Source: an uncultured Lachnospiraceae bacterium (GTDB lineage Bacteria; Bacillota; Clostridia; Lachnospirales; Lachnospiraceae). From it: a stretch of DNA of 64,000 nucleotides. The notes beneath the pieces were generated by a model. It saw nothing but the letters and a program-made list of their open reading frames with translations. It was not told where the DNA came from and did not search any database. The stretch covers positions 1-64,000 of the forward strand of contig URRQ01000003.1 of the NCBI GenBank assembly GCA_900550235.1, read 5' to 3'. Below, piece after piece: positions 1 through 8,547 of this stretch; within the stretch, counting starts at the first letter, position 1, and each line of letters begins with the position of its first letter. The translations under genes and the position numbers were made by a program.

Positions 1-46
1 TATTTTATCAGTAACGTGGGGGATTAAAAGACTTTCATTACTATTT

Positions 47-808
47 GTGCCGCCGACTTGGCGGCGGAATGGAGATTATTATGGAAGTTTGTGTACCGAA
101 CTGTATGAAATATTGCATAAAGAAGCGCCGGAAGACGAATTGAATTTTTATTTGTCTTATGCAAAACAAGGAATGAAAATTTTAGAACCATTATGCGGAA
201 GCGGGCGCTTTCTTATTCCATTTATGGACAAGCAGCTCAATATCTTTGGGATTGATTTGTCGAAAGAAATGCTTCAAAAGTTGATAGAGAAGCAACCAAA
301 TGCCAAGGTTGTTCAAAAGAATCTGCTAGAATATTCTTCTGAGGAAAAGTTTGACTACATTTTTATTACATCAGGTTCCGTTTCTTTATTTACGGATATT
401 GATTTATGCAAACAAATTTTAAGCAAACTAAAAATGATGTTGGCTAAAAAGGGGAAATTAGTTTTTGCGGTTGATACAGTCGCAAACATATGCCCGGAAG
501 ATACAGAATATAGACAGGATGTTGTAGAAGAGACAAAAGAAGGATATACGTTGATCCTAAAGACGAAAAATCACTATGATGTTCAGAGTCAGACTCAGTT
601 TTCACCGGGACTATACGAACTGTATGATGGAACTACTCTTATACAGAGTGAACGAATGGATTTTCAAACGCATCTTTATAAATTTGGAGAGATGGAACAA
701 TATTTAGGCGAGATAGGATTTTCAAAAGTTATCACATACTCATCGTTTTCAAAAGAACTTGCAACGAGCGATAACGATGAGATGTTTTTGTTTGAATGTA
801 TGGAATAA
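47..808 (+). CDS. Class I SAM-dependent methyltransferase
   Basis: Predicted cytosolic methyltransferase of unknown substrate. The Rossmann SAM-binding motif I reads ILEPLCGSGRFLIPF at about residues 45-59, followed by an acidic strand end (FGIDLS) and a motif IV-like segment (FDYIFITSGS). The start is uncertain: GTG at 47 has no ribosome site, the frame stays open to base 1 of the window, and a GC-rich hairpin (GCCGCC/GGCGGC) lies at about 48-65. The true start may therefore be upstream of the window or the 5' end may be altered. The family is clear, the substrate is not. A 2H phosphoesterase gene follows after 25 bases. Confidence 0.75.
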   Translation: MPPTWRRNGDYYGSLCTELYEILHKEAPEDELNFYLSYAKQGMKILEPLCGSGRFLIPFMDKQLNIFGIDLSKEMLQKLIEKQPNAKVVQKNLLEYSSEEKFDYIFITSGSVSLFTDIDLCKQILSKLKMMLAKKGKLVFAVDTVANICPEDTEYRQDVVEETKEGYTLILKTKNHYDVQSQTQFSPGLYELYDGTTLIQSERMDFQTHLYKFGEMEQYLGEIGFSKVITYSSFSKELATSDNDEMFLFECME

Positions 809-833
809 TGTGAAGTAAAGAGGATGAAAAAGT

Positions 834-1364
834 ATGTATCTGATTTCCATTTATTTTGATGAAGAGACGAACAAGAGAATACAAAGATACATAAACCTTG
901 TGGCAGAAAAGACAGGCAATACTTTTATGACAGCGGGACATGTACCTCCACACATTACAGTTTCTGCATTTGAGATACGGGAGGAAGAGAACGTCAAAGA
1001 GATTTTGAAAGAGAGATTTTCTACTTTGTCGAAGGGAAAGTTGACATGGTGTTCTGTGGGAACATTTTTCCCGTATGTGATTTATTTGGCGCCGGTTCTG
1101 AATGAATATGCTTATAAGATTTCTAAAGAAATATATGAGTGTCTTTCGGGTGCTAATGGGGTAGAAATCAGCAAATTCTACAGACCGTTTCAATGGATAC
1201 CTCATACCACCATTGGTAAAAAGCTTTCCAAAGAGGAGATGAAAACTGCATTTGAAATTTTGCAGGAGAACTTTAGTGTTTTTGAAGGTACAGTAACACA
1301 TATTGGGCTTGCAAAACCAAATCCACATCGAGATTTGATGTGTGTGGAATTAAAGGATAGATAA
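834..1364 (+). CDS. 2'-5' RNA ligase / 2H phosphoesterase family protein
   Basis: Small cytosolic protein of the 2H phosphoesterase superfamily (LigT/YjcG-like), which handles 2'-5' or cyclic phosphodiester bonds in RNA or nucleotides. Both hallmark H-x-T motifs are visible: HIT at about residues 40-42 and HTT at about 124-126, at the usual spacing for a 176-residue protein. It lies between the methyltransferase and the flavodoxin-ferredoxin gene on the same strand with short gaps, so co-transcription is likely. The physiological substrate cannot be told from sequence. Confidence 0.8.
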   Translation: MYLISIYFDEETNKRIQRYINLVAEKTGNTFMTAGHVPPHITVSAFEIREEENVKEILKERFSTLSKGKLTWCSVGTFFPYVIYLAPVLNEYAYKISKEIYECLSGANGVEISKFYRPFQWIPHTTIGKKLSKEEMKTAFEILQENFSVFEGTVTHIGLAKPNPHRDLMCVELKDR

Positions 1365-1379
1365 AATGGAGGGTGACAT

Positions 1380-2126
1380 ATGATTTTATATTTTTCAGGA
1401 ACAGGGAATAGTGCATTTGTAGCACGAAAGATTGCAAAAGATCTTCAGGACGATTATATGAATTTATTCGATCGGATTCGTAACAAAGATTATGGTGAAA
1501 TACATTCGGACAGACCATTTATCGTAGTATGTCCGACATATGGCTGGCGAATCCCACATTTTTTAGAAACATGGATGGAGCAGGTTGCGTTTACGGGGAA
1601 TCAAGAAATGTATTTTGTGCTTACTTGTGGAAGTGATATTGGGAATGCGGGAAGCTATGCAAAAGCATTTTGTGAAAAAAAGGGACTTCGCTATCGCGGG
1701 TGTGGTGAAATCGTAATGCCGGAGAATTATATTGCTATGTTTCCGGTTCCGGATCGCGAAGAATCAGAGATCATTATCGAAAAAGCGGTTCCGCGTATAG
1801 AAAAGCTCGTCTATTATATACAGGTAGGACGACCGTTTCCGAAGACAAAATCAGGTCCGATCAATTGGCTGAAAAGCGCTCCGGTGAACAAGGCTTTTTA
1901 TAGTTTGTTTGTACACGCGAAAAAGTTTACTGTGAAAGAGTCGTGCATTGGGTGTGGGAAATGTGAACGTGTTTGTCCACTTCAAAATATTCGGCTGGAA
2001 AATGGAAGACCGGTATGGGGAAAAGAGTGTACGCATTGTATGGCTTGTATTTGTAAATGTCCGAAGGAGGCCATCGAGTACGGCAATGTGAGTGAAGGAA
2101 AACCAAGATATACATGTCCACGTTAA
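1380..2126 (+). CDS. EFR1 family flavodoxin-ferredoxin fusion protein
   Basis: Predicted soluble electron-transfer protein. The N-terminus (ILYFSGTGNSAFVARKIA) is a flavodoxin-like FMN-binding loop. The C-terminal part holds two [4Fe-4S] ferredoxin motifs, CIGCGKCERVCP at about residue 188 and CTHCMACICKCP at about 219. This two-part layout and the length of 248 residues fit the EFR1 family, which is common in gut Clostridia. The redox partner is not evident from the neighbours. The start follows a clear GGAGG. Confidence 0.88.
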   Translation: MILYFSGTGNSAFVARKIAKDLQDDYMNLFDRIRNKDYGEIHSDRPFIVVCPTYGWRIPHFLETWMEQVAFTGNQEMYFVLTCGSDIGNAGSYAKAFCEKKGLRYRGCGEIVMPENYIAMFPVPDREESEIIIEKAVPRIEKLVYYIQVGRPFPKTKSGPINWLKSAPVNKAFYSLFVHAKKFTVKESCIGCGKCERVCPLQNIRLENGRPVWGKECTHCMACICKCPKEAIEYGNVSEGKPRYTCPR

Positions 2127-2141
2127 AAGGAAGTGAGAAAC

Positions 2142-3014
2142 ATGTGGATGCTTTATGCGATAGGTTCCTCTTTTTTTGCAGGGATTACAGCGATTTTAGC
2201 AAAATGTGGGATTAAAAAAACGGATGCAGATGTTGCGACAGCGATTCGTACAGTTGTTGTATTGTTGTTTTCTTGGATTATGGTTTGGATCACTGGGACA
2301 GGAACTGCCATTACAGAATTAAGCAATAAAACTTTATTATTTTTGATTCTGTCAGGACTTGCGACGGGCGCATCGTGGCTCTGTTATTTTCATGCATTGC
2401 AAAAAGGTGACATCAACAAGGTGGTTCCCATTGATAAGTCAAGTACCGTATTGACAATTTTATTGGCGCTTATTTTTCTGGGCGAGGGTTTGAGTATGAA
2501 AAAAGCAGGAGCAGTGCTTCTGATTGCTATAGGAACGATGTTGATGATCGTAAAAAAGCAGTTGAACCCTGAAGAACAGAAAAAGGAGACAAGAAAAGAT
2601 TGGTTGCTTTATGCAGTTCTGTCGGCTGTATTTGCCAGTTTGACAGCAATTCTTGGGAAAATAGGGATTGAAGGTGTGGATTCTAACTTGGGAACAGCCA
2701 TTCGGACAACCGTTGTACTTGTGATGGCGTGGTTCATGGTGTTCGTTGCAGGAAAAGGTAAGCTTGTGAAAAAGATAGAAAAGAAAGAATTGGGATTTAT
2801 AACCTTATCCGGTCTTGCAACGGGAGCATCGTGGTTGTGCTTTTATCGAGCGTTGCAGGACGGACCGGCAAGTGTAGTCGTACCGATTGACAAGTTAAGC
2901 ATTTTAGTAACAATTCTTTTCTCATGGATCGTCTTTCATGAAAAGTTATCGAAAAAAGCGTGTGTCGGACTAGGCTGTATCGTTGTGGGAACAGTTGCGT
3001 TGGCTCTGATTTAA
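2142..3014 (+). CDS. EamA family transporter (DMT superfamily)
   Basis: Inner-membrane transporter with about ten hydrophobic segments arranged as two homologous EamA halves. The halves share near-identical phrases (LSGLATGASWLCYFHALQ and LSGLATGASWLCFYRALQ), showing internal duplication. The family exports metabolites or amino acids; the substrate here is unknown. The ATG at 2142 is preferred over the GTG at 2133 because AAAGGA at 2127-2131 is spaced correctly for it. The gene follows the EFR1 gene by 15 bases and is probably co-transcribed. Confidence 0.85.
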   Translation: MWMLYAIGSSFFAGITAILAKCGIKKTDADVATAIRTVVVLLFSWIMVWITGTGTAITELSNKTLLFLILSGLATGASWLCYFHALQKGDINKVVPIDKSSTVLTILLALIFLGEGLSMKKAGAVLLIAIGTMLMIVKKQLNPEEQKKETRKDWLLYAVLSAVFASLTAILGKIGIEGVDSNLGTAIRTTVVLVMAWFMVFVAGKGKLVKKIEKKELGFITLSGLATGASWLCFYRALQDGPASVVVPIDKLSILVTILFSWIVFHEKLSKKACVGLGCIVVGTVALALI

Positions 3015-3076
3015 GCAGTTGGCAAAATGTTACAAAAATATGACATATTCATTACGAAGTTCGTTTGTTTTCTATA

Positions 3077-3105
3077 TTGTCTCATATTATTTGAGATAGT
3101 AAAAT
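3077..3105 (+). promoter_or_regulatory. Candidate sigma-A promoter with inverted repeat in the spacer
   Basis: TTGTCT (3077-3082), a 17-base spacer and TAAAAT (3100-3105) precede the acyltransferase gene. An inverted repeat TCTCA-N7-TGAGA (3080-3096) sits in the spacer, where a regulator could block RNA polymerase. Confidence 0.45.
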
Positions 3106-3153
3106 AATGAAGTTAAAAAAGACAAAAGAAAACAATGATCAGGAGTGATGAAT

Positions 3154-4206
3154 ATGTTATCGCAGGCAAAAGAGAGAGACTACTTATTTGATAACTATAA
3201 AGCACTGTTAATTTTTTTAGTAGTAGTTGGACATTTTATAGAGCCTTGTTATAAAAATAATGAATTTTTATATTTTTTGAAATGGCTGATCGTATCGTTT
3301 CATATGCCGGCTTTTATTTTCATATCGGGATACTTTTCAAAAAAAGAGATTCCGATTTCGAAAATGATACAGAAATTGTTAGTTCCGTATTTGGTATATG
3401 AAGTGATTTATTATCTGTTGTATGTCTATATCATAGATAAACCAACAGGTTTATACTTGTTTTATCCAAAGTTTTCGCTTTGGTACATATTAGCACTTTT
3501 CTTTTGGAGAGTGATAACGCCTTTTGTAAAAAAGATTCCGCATCATATGATATTGTCAATTGTAGGGGGATTGCTAATTGGATGTTCAGGAATGGCGGAT
3601 AACTTTTTGAGTATTCCAAGAGTTCTTGTATTTTATCCGTTCTTTCTTGCGGGAATTCATTTTGACCGAAAAAAACTGGAGGCTTATCGGATAAAAAAAG
3701 GGAACATGCTAGCGACTATAGGAGCAGTGATGTTTGCATTATATTTGGCATTCGATGCAGGACATACAAACTACTCTCCGAAAATATTTTATGGCAGATA
3801 TAATTATGAATTTTTAAACCAAGGGATTCTAGAGGGAGTTTTGGTGCGGCTGCTTTGTTATGCAGCAGGATTTGGGATGACATTTGCGTTATTATTGCTT
3901 ATCAGTGAGAAGAGAACAAAACTCTCATATATCGGTTCAAGAACAATGGCGATTTATCTGTTTCATGGTTTAACGTATTCGCTTATCAAGGGGACGTCAG
4001 ATGTTTTGGCAAGTGTAAATACAGTAACGGAAACGCTCCTTTTGCTATGTGTCTGTTTTGCGGTTATGATGATTTTTTCAAAGAAGGAATTTACAACATT
4101 TACAAATGGGATTTCTTCAGTTTCATGTAGAAATGTACATGATACAATTATAGAATTACTCGGAAGTTGCAAAGTAACAGAAAGAGATTTGGTATATGGA
4201 AAATAA
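3154..4206 (+). CDS. Membrane acyltransferase family 3 protein
   Basis: Multi-pass membrane protein of the acyltransferase-3 family, which modifies sugars or polysaccharides at the cell surface. It opens with the family signature DNYKALLIFLVVVGHF (the catalytic-type His lies in VVGH) and has about ten hydrophobic helices. The ATG at 3154 is chosen because AGGAG at 3141-3145 lies 8 bases upstream; ATGs at 3145-3148 are too close to it. About 350 residues is usual for the family. The gene seems to stand alone, and its substrate is unknown. Confidence 0.8.
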   Translation: MLSQAKERDYLFDNYKALLIFLVVVGHFIEPCYKNNEFLYFLKWLIVSFHMPAFIFISGYFSKKEIPISKMIQKLLVPYLVYEVIYYLLYVYIIDKPTGLYLFYPKFSLWYILALFFWRVITPFVKKIPHHMILSIVGGLLIGCSGMADNFLSIPRVLVFYPFFLAGIHFDRKKLEAYRIKKGNMLATIGAVMFALYLAFDAGHTNYSPKIFYGRYNYEFLNQGILEGVLVRLLCYAAGFGMTFALLLLISEKRTKLSYIGSRTMAIYLFHGLTYSLIKGTSDVLASVNTVTETLLLLCVCFAVMMIFSKKEFTTFTNGISSVSCRNVHDTIIELLGSCKVTERDLVYGK

Positions 4207-4315
4207 AAAAGCGTGGAATCTTAAGAAAACCTTAACAATATCGACAAGGAATCCTAAAAATTTCATTGTATACTTATAAGCAAATGAATGAGTAAGTTTG
4301 ATTGGAGGAATTATA

Positions 4316-4831
4316 ATGAAGAAACAAAAAAGAGGATTTATTAATTTTATATGTTCTTTGATACCGGGAGCCGGAGAGATGAATATGGGATTTGAAAAAC
4401 AAGGGCTTAGCATTATGATGCTCTTTTGGGGAATTGTAGCGGTGATAGCTCTTACAGGATTTGCATGGATTGTAGCATTACTGCCAATTGTATGGTTCTA
4501 TAGCTTTTTCCATACTCATAACTTAAAAAATATGTCAGAAGAAGAATTCTTGATGGAAGAGGATCGCTATTTATTCAATCTGGAATATTTGATGGACAAC
4601 AAGAAAGAATTATTTGAAAAATATCGTAAACTAATTGCCGGAGTACTTATATTTATAGGAATCTGTGTAGTTGGTCGTGAATTGATGAATGTAGTTTGGA
4701 GATTTGTTCCGGATTTCTTATATGATGCAGTTTATGGTGTGACAAGTCTGATTTCTGCCGGAGTGCTTGGCGTTGGAATTATTATTTTCGGAATTTTAAT
4801 GCTTCATAAGAAAGAAGAGGAACAAGAATAG
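4316..4831 (+). CDS. Uncharacterised membrane protein
   Basis: Small integral membrane protein I cannot assign to a characterised family. The N-terminus is basic (MKKQKRGF) and leads into IPGAGEMNMGFEKQG, a short motif seen in TM2/zinc-ribbon-type membrane proteins. There are about four hydrophobic segments separated by an acidic, charged loop (NMSEEEFLMEEDRYLF). GGAGGA at 4304-4309 fixes the ATG at 4316. Its stop codon overlaps the GTG start of the NUDIX gene by one base, so the two genes are probably translationally coupled. Confidence 0.7.
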   Translation: MKKQKRGFINFICSLIPGAGEMNMGFEKQGLSIMMLFWGIVAVIALTGFAWIVALLPIVWFYSFFHTHNLKNMSEEEFLMEEDRYLFNLEYLMDNKKELFEKYRKLIAGVLIFIGICVVGRELMNVVWRFVPDFLYDAVYGVTSLISAGVLGVGIIIFGILMLHKKEEEQE

Positions 4832-5298
4832 TGGAATTGACAACATTATGCTACATTGAAAAAGATGAGAGTTATCTCATGCTCCACAGAGTAAGTAAGA
4901 AACATGATGTAAATAAGGATAAATGGATTGGAGTAGGCGGACATTTTGAACAAGGAGAAAGTCCGGAAGACTGCCTACTCCGTGAAGTCAAAGAGGAAAC
5001 CGGCCTGACGCTTAAGTCATACCGGTTTCGTGGCATTCTTACATTTAATTTTAATGACAATGAGTCAGAATATATTTGTCTTTATACTGCAGATGAGTTT
5101 GAAGGAGAGCTACGGGATTGTGATGAAGGAACTTTGGAATGGGTTCCGAAAAGTGAGATTCACAATCTGAATCTTTGGGAGGGAGATAAGATATTCTTTG
5201 ATCTTCTTAACCAGGATGCACCGTTTTTCTCTTTGAAGCTACAGTATCAAGGAGATGTTTTGATAGGCTATGAATTAAATGGAACGAAGGTTCGTTAA
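4831..5298 (+). CDS. NUDIX hydrolase (8-oxo-dGTP diphosphatase-like)
   Basis: Predicted pyrophosphohydrolase cleaving a nucleoside diphosphate-X bond. The complete NUDIX box is visible at about residues 38-60: G-x5-E-x7-R-E-V-x-E-E-T-G-L, read as GHFEQGESPEDC...LREVKEETGL. Length (155 residues) and N-terminus (TTLCYIEKDESYLMLHR) resemble MutT/YtkD-type nucleotide-pool cleaners. It starts at a GTG overlapping the stop of the upstream membrane protein. It ends in the loop of a hairpin shared with the convergent ABC-F gene. Confidence 0.88.
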   Translation: MELTTLCYIEKDESYLMLHRVSKKHDVNKDKWIGVGGHFEQGESPEDCLLREVKEETGLTLKSYRFRGILTFNFNDNESEYICLYTADEFEGELRDCDEGTLEWVPKSEIHNLNLWEGDKIFFDLLNQDAPFFSLKLQYQGDVLIGYELNGTKVR

Positions 5299-5310
5299 AG
5301 AACCTTCGTT
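5283..5310. terminator. Bidirectional hairpin containing both stop codons
   Basis: Perfect 11-bp stem AACGAAGGTTC / GAACCTTCGTT with loop GTTAAA. The loop holds the stop codons of both convergent genes, NUDIX TAA at 5296-5298 and ABC-F TAA at 5297-5295. No long T-run follows, so termination strength is uncertain. Confidence 0.6.
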
Positions 5311-6851
5311 GTCCATTTGGCACAATCCCATACTTCGTTAACCACATCACGGTAGAAATCCGGTTCGTGGCAGATAAGAAGTAAGCTTTCGCGATATTCA
5401 CGTAACGCACGTTTTAATTCTTCCTTTGCATCTACATCTAGATGATTGGTAGGCTCGTCAAGAAGAAGGATGTTTGTCTCCCGGTTGATGAGCTTGCAAA
5501 GGCGGACTTTTGCTTGCTCACCACCGCTTAATACTCGTACCTGACTTTCAATATGTTTGGTGGTAAGCCCGCATTTTGCAAGGGCAGAACGCACTTCATA
5601 CTGTGTGTAAGATGGAAATTCTTTCCAAATTTCTTCGATACAAGTCGTTCGATTATCCGGAGCAGATTCCTGCTCAAAATATCCGATCTGTAGATTTTCA
5701 CCCAACTCCACGGAACCACTTAGTGATGGAATTAAACCGAGAATACTTTTGAGTAAGGTTGTTTTTCCGATACCGTTGGCGCCGACAAGGGCGATTTTAT
5801 GTCCTCGCTCCATAGAAAGAGTGAGTGGTTTGGAAAGTGGTTCGTCATATCCGATTACAAGATCTTTTGTCTCGAAAATGTATCTTCCCGGTGTGCGTCC
5901 GACTTTGAAATTGAACTCTGGCTTTGGTTTTTCTGCCGCAAGCTCAATTACATCCATTTTGTCTAACTTCTTTTGGCGTGACATTGCCATGTTTCTGGTA
6001 GAAACACGGGCTTTATTTCTGGCAACGAAATCTTTTAATTCGCTGATTTCCTGTTGCTGGCGTTTATATGCGGCTTCCAGCTGCGCTTTTTTCACTTCGT
6101 ATACTTCTAAGAAATGATCGTAATCTCCAACATAGCGGTTCAATTCCTGGTTTTCCATATGATAAATGATATTGATGACATCATTTAAGAACGGAATATC
6201 ATGAGAAATGAGAATAAAAGCATTCTCATAATCAATCAGATATCGCTTTAACCATACAATATGTTCTTCGTCTAAATAGTTGGTCGGCTCGTCGAGGAGC
6301 AGTATATCTGGTTTTTCCAATAAAAGCTTGGCGAGAAGGACTTTGGTTCTCTGACCGCCGCTTAGATCAGTAACATCTCGATCAAGTCCGATATCCAAAA
6401 GCCCAAGTGCACGGGCAACTTCTTCTACTTTTGCATCGATCACATAGAAATCATGAAGAGTTAATGTATCTTGGATGACAGCGAGTTCATCCATCAGAAC
6501 GCTCATCTCTTCTTCATCTGCAGTGCCGAGGGCGTCACAGATTTCATTCATTTTTGCTTCCATTTCAAATAAGTAGGCAAAGGCAGATTTTAAAACTTCT
6601 CGTATTGTCATGCCTTTTTCTAAAACGGTGTGCTGGTCAAGATAACCAACACGTACATTTTTCGCCCATTCGATCTTTCCTTCATCCGGCTGAAGTTTTC
6701 CGGTTACGATATTTAAGAAAGTGGACTTGCCTTCTCCGTTGGCGCCTACAAGTCCAATGTGTTCTCCTTTTAAAAGACGAAAGGATACGTCGCCGAAGAT
6801 GGCTCTGTCACCAAATCCATGAGACAGATGTTCAACATTTAAAATACTCAT
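5295..6851 (-). CDS. ABC-F family ATP-binding cassette protein
   Basis: Soluble double-ATPase of the ABC-F family, whose members act on ribosomes in translation control or antibiotic protection rather than as transporters. There are two Walker A motifs (GANGEGKST at about 36-44 and GANGIGKTT at about 350-358), two signatures (LSGGQRTK, LSGGEQAK) and two DEPTN Walker B ends. A charged linker rich in K, R, E and Q lies between them, and there are no membrane segments. At 518 residues it is typical. No feature lets me choose between housekeeping and resistance subtypes. Its C-terminus is encoded inside the shared hairpin. Confidence 0.88.
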   Translation of the reverse strand: MSILNVEHLSHGFGDRAIFGDVSFRLLKGEHIGLVGANGEGKSTFLNIVTGKLQPDEGKIEWAKNVRVGYLDQHTVLEKGMTIREVLKSAFAYLFEMEAKMNEICDALGTADEEEMSVLMDELAVIQDTLTLHDFYVIDAKVEEVARALGLLDIGLDRDVTDLSGGQRTKVLLAKLLLEKPDILLLDEPTNYLDEEHIVWLKRYLIDYENAFILISHDIPFLNDVINIIYHMENQELNRYVGDYDHFLEVYEVKKAQLEAAYKRQQQEISELKDFVARNKARVSTRNMAMSRQKKLDKMDVIELAAEKPKPEFNFKVGRTPGRYIFETKDLVIGYDEPLSKPLTLSMERGHKIALVGANGIGKTTLLKSILGLIPSLSGSVELGENLQIGYFEQESAPDNRTTCIEEIWKEFPSYTQYEVRSALAKCGLTTKHIESQVRVLSGGEQAKVRLCKLINRETNILLLDEPTNHLDVDAKEELKRALREYRESLLLICHEPDFYRDVVNEVWDCAKWTTKVL

Positions 6852-6891
6852 ATATGTAAATCTCCTTATGTAATAGTCATTGGCTGCAATT

Positions 6892-6921
6892 ACTATAGCA
6901 TAAGGAGAGTCGGGAAATCAA
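6892..6921 (-). promoter_or_regulatory. Candidate promoter of the ABC-F gene with nearby inverted repeat
   Basis: Read on the minus strand: TTGATT (6921-6916), an 18-base spacer and TATAGT (6897-6892). A 17-base imperfect inverted repeat (TCTCCTTATG at 6861-6870 against CATAAGGAGA at 6899-6908) straddles the start region and overlaps the ribosome-site copy AAGGAG. Confidence 0.45.
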
Positions 6922-6940
6922 CTGCTTTCCATACGGCTTT

Positions 6941-7198
6941 TTATTTCATTGTTCCTTGTGTCAAGATAGATTTTACATGCTGCTTTTCTTCAGAGGTTGC
7001 TTTTGCAGCAGGAACATAGTAGTTCTTTTCGCGAGCGATATGATAAAGCTGTTCCTGTGACATTTCGCAGGCGTTACGGATCTGCTTTAAGCATTGTTTT
7101 AGTTCTTTGTTTTCTGTCTGTGGAATCATGTCCCCGAACATTTTCAATTCGCCGTTTACGCCTACAAGCGCGTCTGATACCATTGTTTTCTCATCCAT
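6941..7198 (-). CDS. CotF-like spore coat protein
   Basis: An 85-residue helical protein resembling the spore coat CotF family. Its C-terminal part YYVPAAKATSEEKQHVKSIL matches the YxPA...VK ending typical of short CotF-like proteins. It would be made in the mother cell and deposited on the spore coat. It follows the 60-residue gene at 7211-7393 by 12 bases on the same strand, so the pair forms a small operon. The function within the coat is inferred from family resemblance only. Confidence 0.7.
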   Translation of the reverse strand: MDEKTMVSDALVGVNGELKMFGDMIPQTENKELKQCLKQIRNACEMSQEQLYHIAREKNYYVPAAKATSEEKQHVKSILTQGTMK

Positions 7199-7210
7199 TT
7201 TCTGTTCCTC

Positions 7211-7393
7211 CTATAAGAATTTCATTAATTCCTGTTTGTTCTTCATTGCGCTATCCGCAGCGTCCTGAAACAATTTTTTAACTTCAGGATCCTGCGCTTG
7301 AGATGCATAATCTGTCATTTTACAATGTGTGGTCGAATAGCCTCCAATCAGGTGTCGGAGATTCTGTAAGTCTAAGATAGAAATTTCTTCCAT
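7211..7393 (-). CDS. Small CotF-like/coat-associated protein (60 aa)
   Basis: Short helical protein beginning MEEISILDLQNLRHLIGG and ending MKNKQELMKFL. The helix pattern (AQDPEVKKLFQDAADSAMKNKQ) resembles the N-terminal half of CotF-like coat proteins. The ATG at 7393 is preceded by a textbook AAGGAGG ribosome site, so the longer reading frame starting at 7579 is not needed. Together with the downstream gene at 6941-7198 it may represent a CotF-type protein split into two polypeptides. The assignment is moderate. Confidence 0.62.
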   Translation of the reverse strand: MEEISILDLQNLRHLIGGYSTTHCKMTDYASQAQDPEVKKLFQDAADSAMKNKQELMKFL

Positions 7394-7526
7394 GTCTGCG
7401 TCCTCCTTAAAATGAGATTGATTTTTACAGGAATAGTATGTTCCGAAAAAAGAAAAACTATGTACAGACTTTTGAAAAATCGGTATAATACTATTTATAA
7501 AAATATAAGGAGCGACAGAAGAAATT

Positions 7527-8495
7527 ATGAAGATTGGAATCTTAGGAGCAGGCAACATTGCTAGAAATATGGCGAACACTCTAAACGCAATGGAAGATGC
7601 GCAGTTTTATGCAGTGGGATCAAGAAGTCAGGAAAAAGCAGAGAAGTTTGCAAAGGAATATGGCGCAGAAAAAGCGTATGGTTCGTATGAAGATCTTGTT
7701 TCAGATCCGGAAGTGGAATTGGTGTATATTGCGACACCTCATTCCCATCATTATGAACATGCAAAACTTTGTATCGAACATGGAAAACCGGTTCTCTGCG
7801 AAAAAGCATTTATGGCGAATGCTAAACAGGCAAAAGAAATTTTTGAATTAGCAAAAGAAAAAAATGTGTTTATCACAGAAGCAATTTGGACGCGTTACCT
7901 TCCGTCTAGAAAGATGATTGATGAAGTGATCGCATCGGGAGAAATCGGAGAAGTTACATTTGTAACGGCAAATCTAGGATATGATATCAAAGACGTAGAA
8001 CGGATGCAGAAACCGGAACTTGCGGGAGGCTCTCTTTTGGATGTTGGAATCTATCCTCTTACATTTATCAGTATGATTCTTGGGAATGATGTGAAGGAGA
8101 TTGTGTCTACGTGCACGAAAACGGCGACAGGTATGGATGAGCAGAATGCGATCATCTTAAAATATGACAATGGTGTGATGGCGATAGCGCACAGTGGTAT
8201 GCTTGCCGGAACGGAGCAGTATGGAATCGTATACGGAACAGAAGGGTATCTGATTGCAGAGAATATTAACAATGTGACCGGGATCAAAGTCTATACAAAA
8301 GATCGGAAACTGATTAGAGAATTAAAAGTACCGAAGCAGATCACTGGATTTGAATATCAGGTGAGAGCATCTATGAAAGCGATTCGTGAAGGCTGCCTGG
8401 AGTGCCAGGAGATTCCGCATGCAGAGAGTGTGATCATGATGGAATTGATGGATCGTTTGAGAGCAGATTGGGGAATTCGTTATCCATTTGAATAG
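7527..8495 (+). CDS. Gfo/Idh/MocA family NAD(P)-dependent oxidoreductase
   Basis: Cytosolic dehydrogenase of the Gfo/Idh/MocA family, usually acting on sugars or inositols. The Rossmann start GILGAGNIARNMA is at residues 4-16. The conserved catalytic-lysine segment appears as CEKAF (a variant of EKP), and the substrate-domain motif is GGSLLDVGIYPL. At 322 residues it is full length. It is a single gene flanked by the divergent coat pair and a strong bidirectional terminator, so the context gives no clue to the substrate. Confidence 0.85.
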   Translation: MKIGILGAGNIARNMANTLNAMEDAQFYAVGSRSQEKAEKFAKEYGAEKAYGSYEDLVSDPEVELVYIATPHSHHYEHAKLCIEHGKPVLCEKAFMANAKQAKEIFELAKEKNVFITEAIWTRYLPSRKMIDEVIASGEIGEVTFVTANLGYDIKDVERMQKPELAGGSLLDVGIYPLTFISMILGNDVKEIVSTCTKTATGMDEQNAIILKYDNGVMAIAHSGMLAGTEQYGIVYGTEGYLIAENINNVTGIKVYTKDRKLIRELKVPKQITGFEYQVRASMKAIREGCLECQEIPHAESVIMMELMDRLRADWGIRYPFE

Positions 8496-8539
8496 AAATC
8501 GAGTAGGAGGGAGCTAATCACTCCCTCCTACTCGATTTC
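8495..8539. terminator. Perfect 19-bp bidirectional terminator
   Basis: Arms 8495-8513 and 8521-8539 are exact reverse complements around a 7-base loop (CTAATCA). The stem core AGGAGGGAG is GC-rich and its outer end is AT-rich, serving the convergent genes on both sides. Confidence 0.85.
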
Positions 8540-8547
8540 TGCATTTA

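Noticed and set aside
732..1328. Antisense reading frame over the 2H phosphoesterase gene
   Set aside because: No ribosome site, Cys/Phe-rich composition typical of a shadow frame; the forward frame has both H-x-T motifs.
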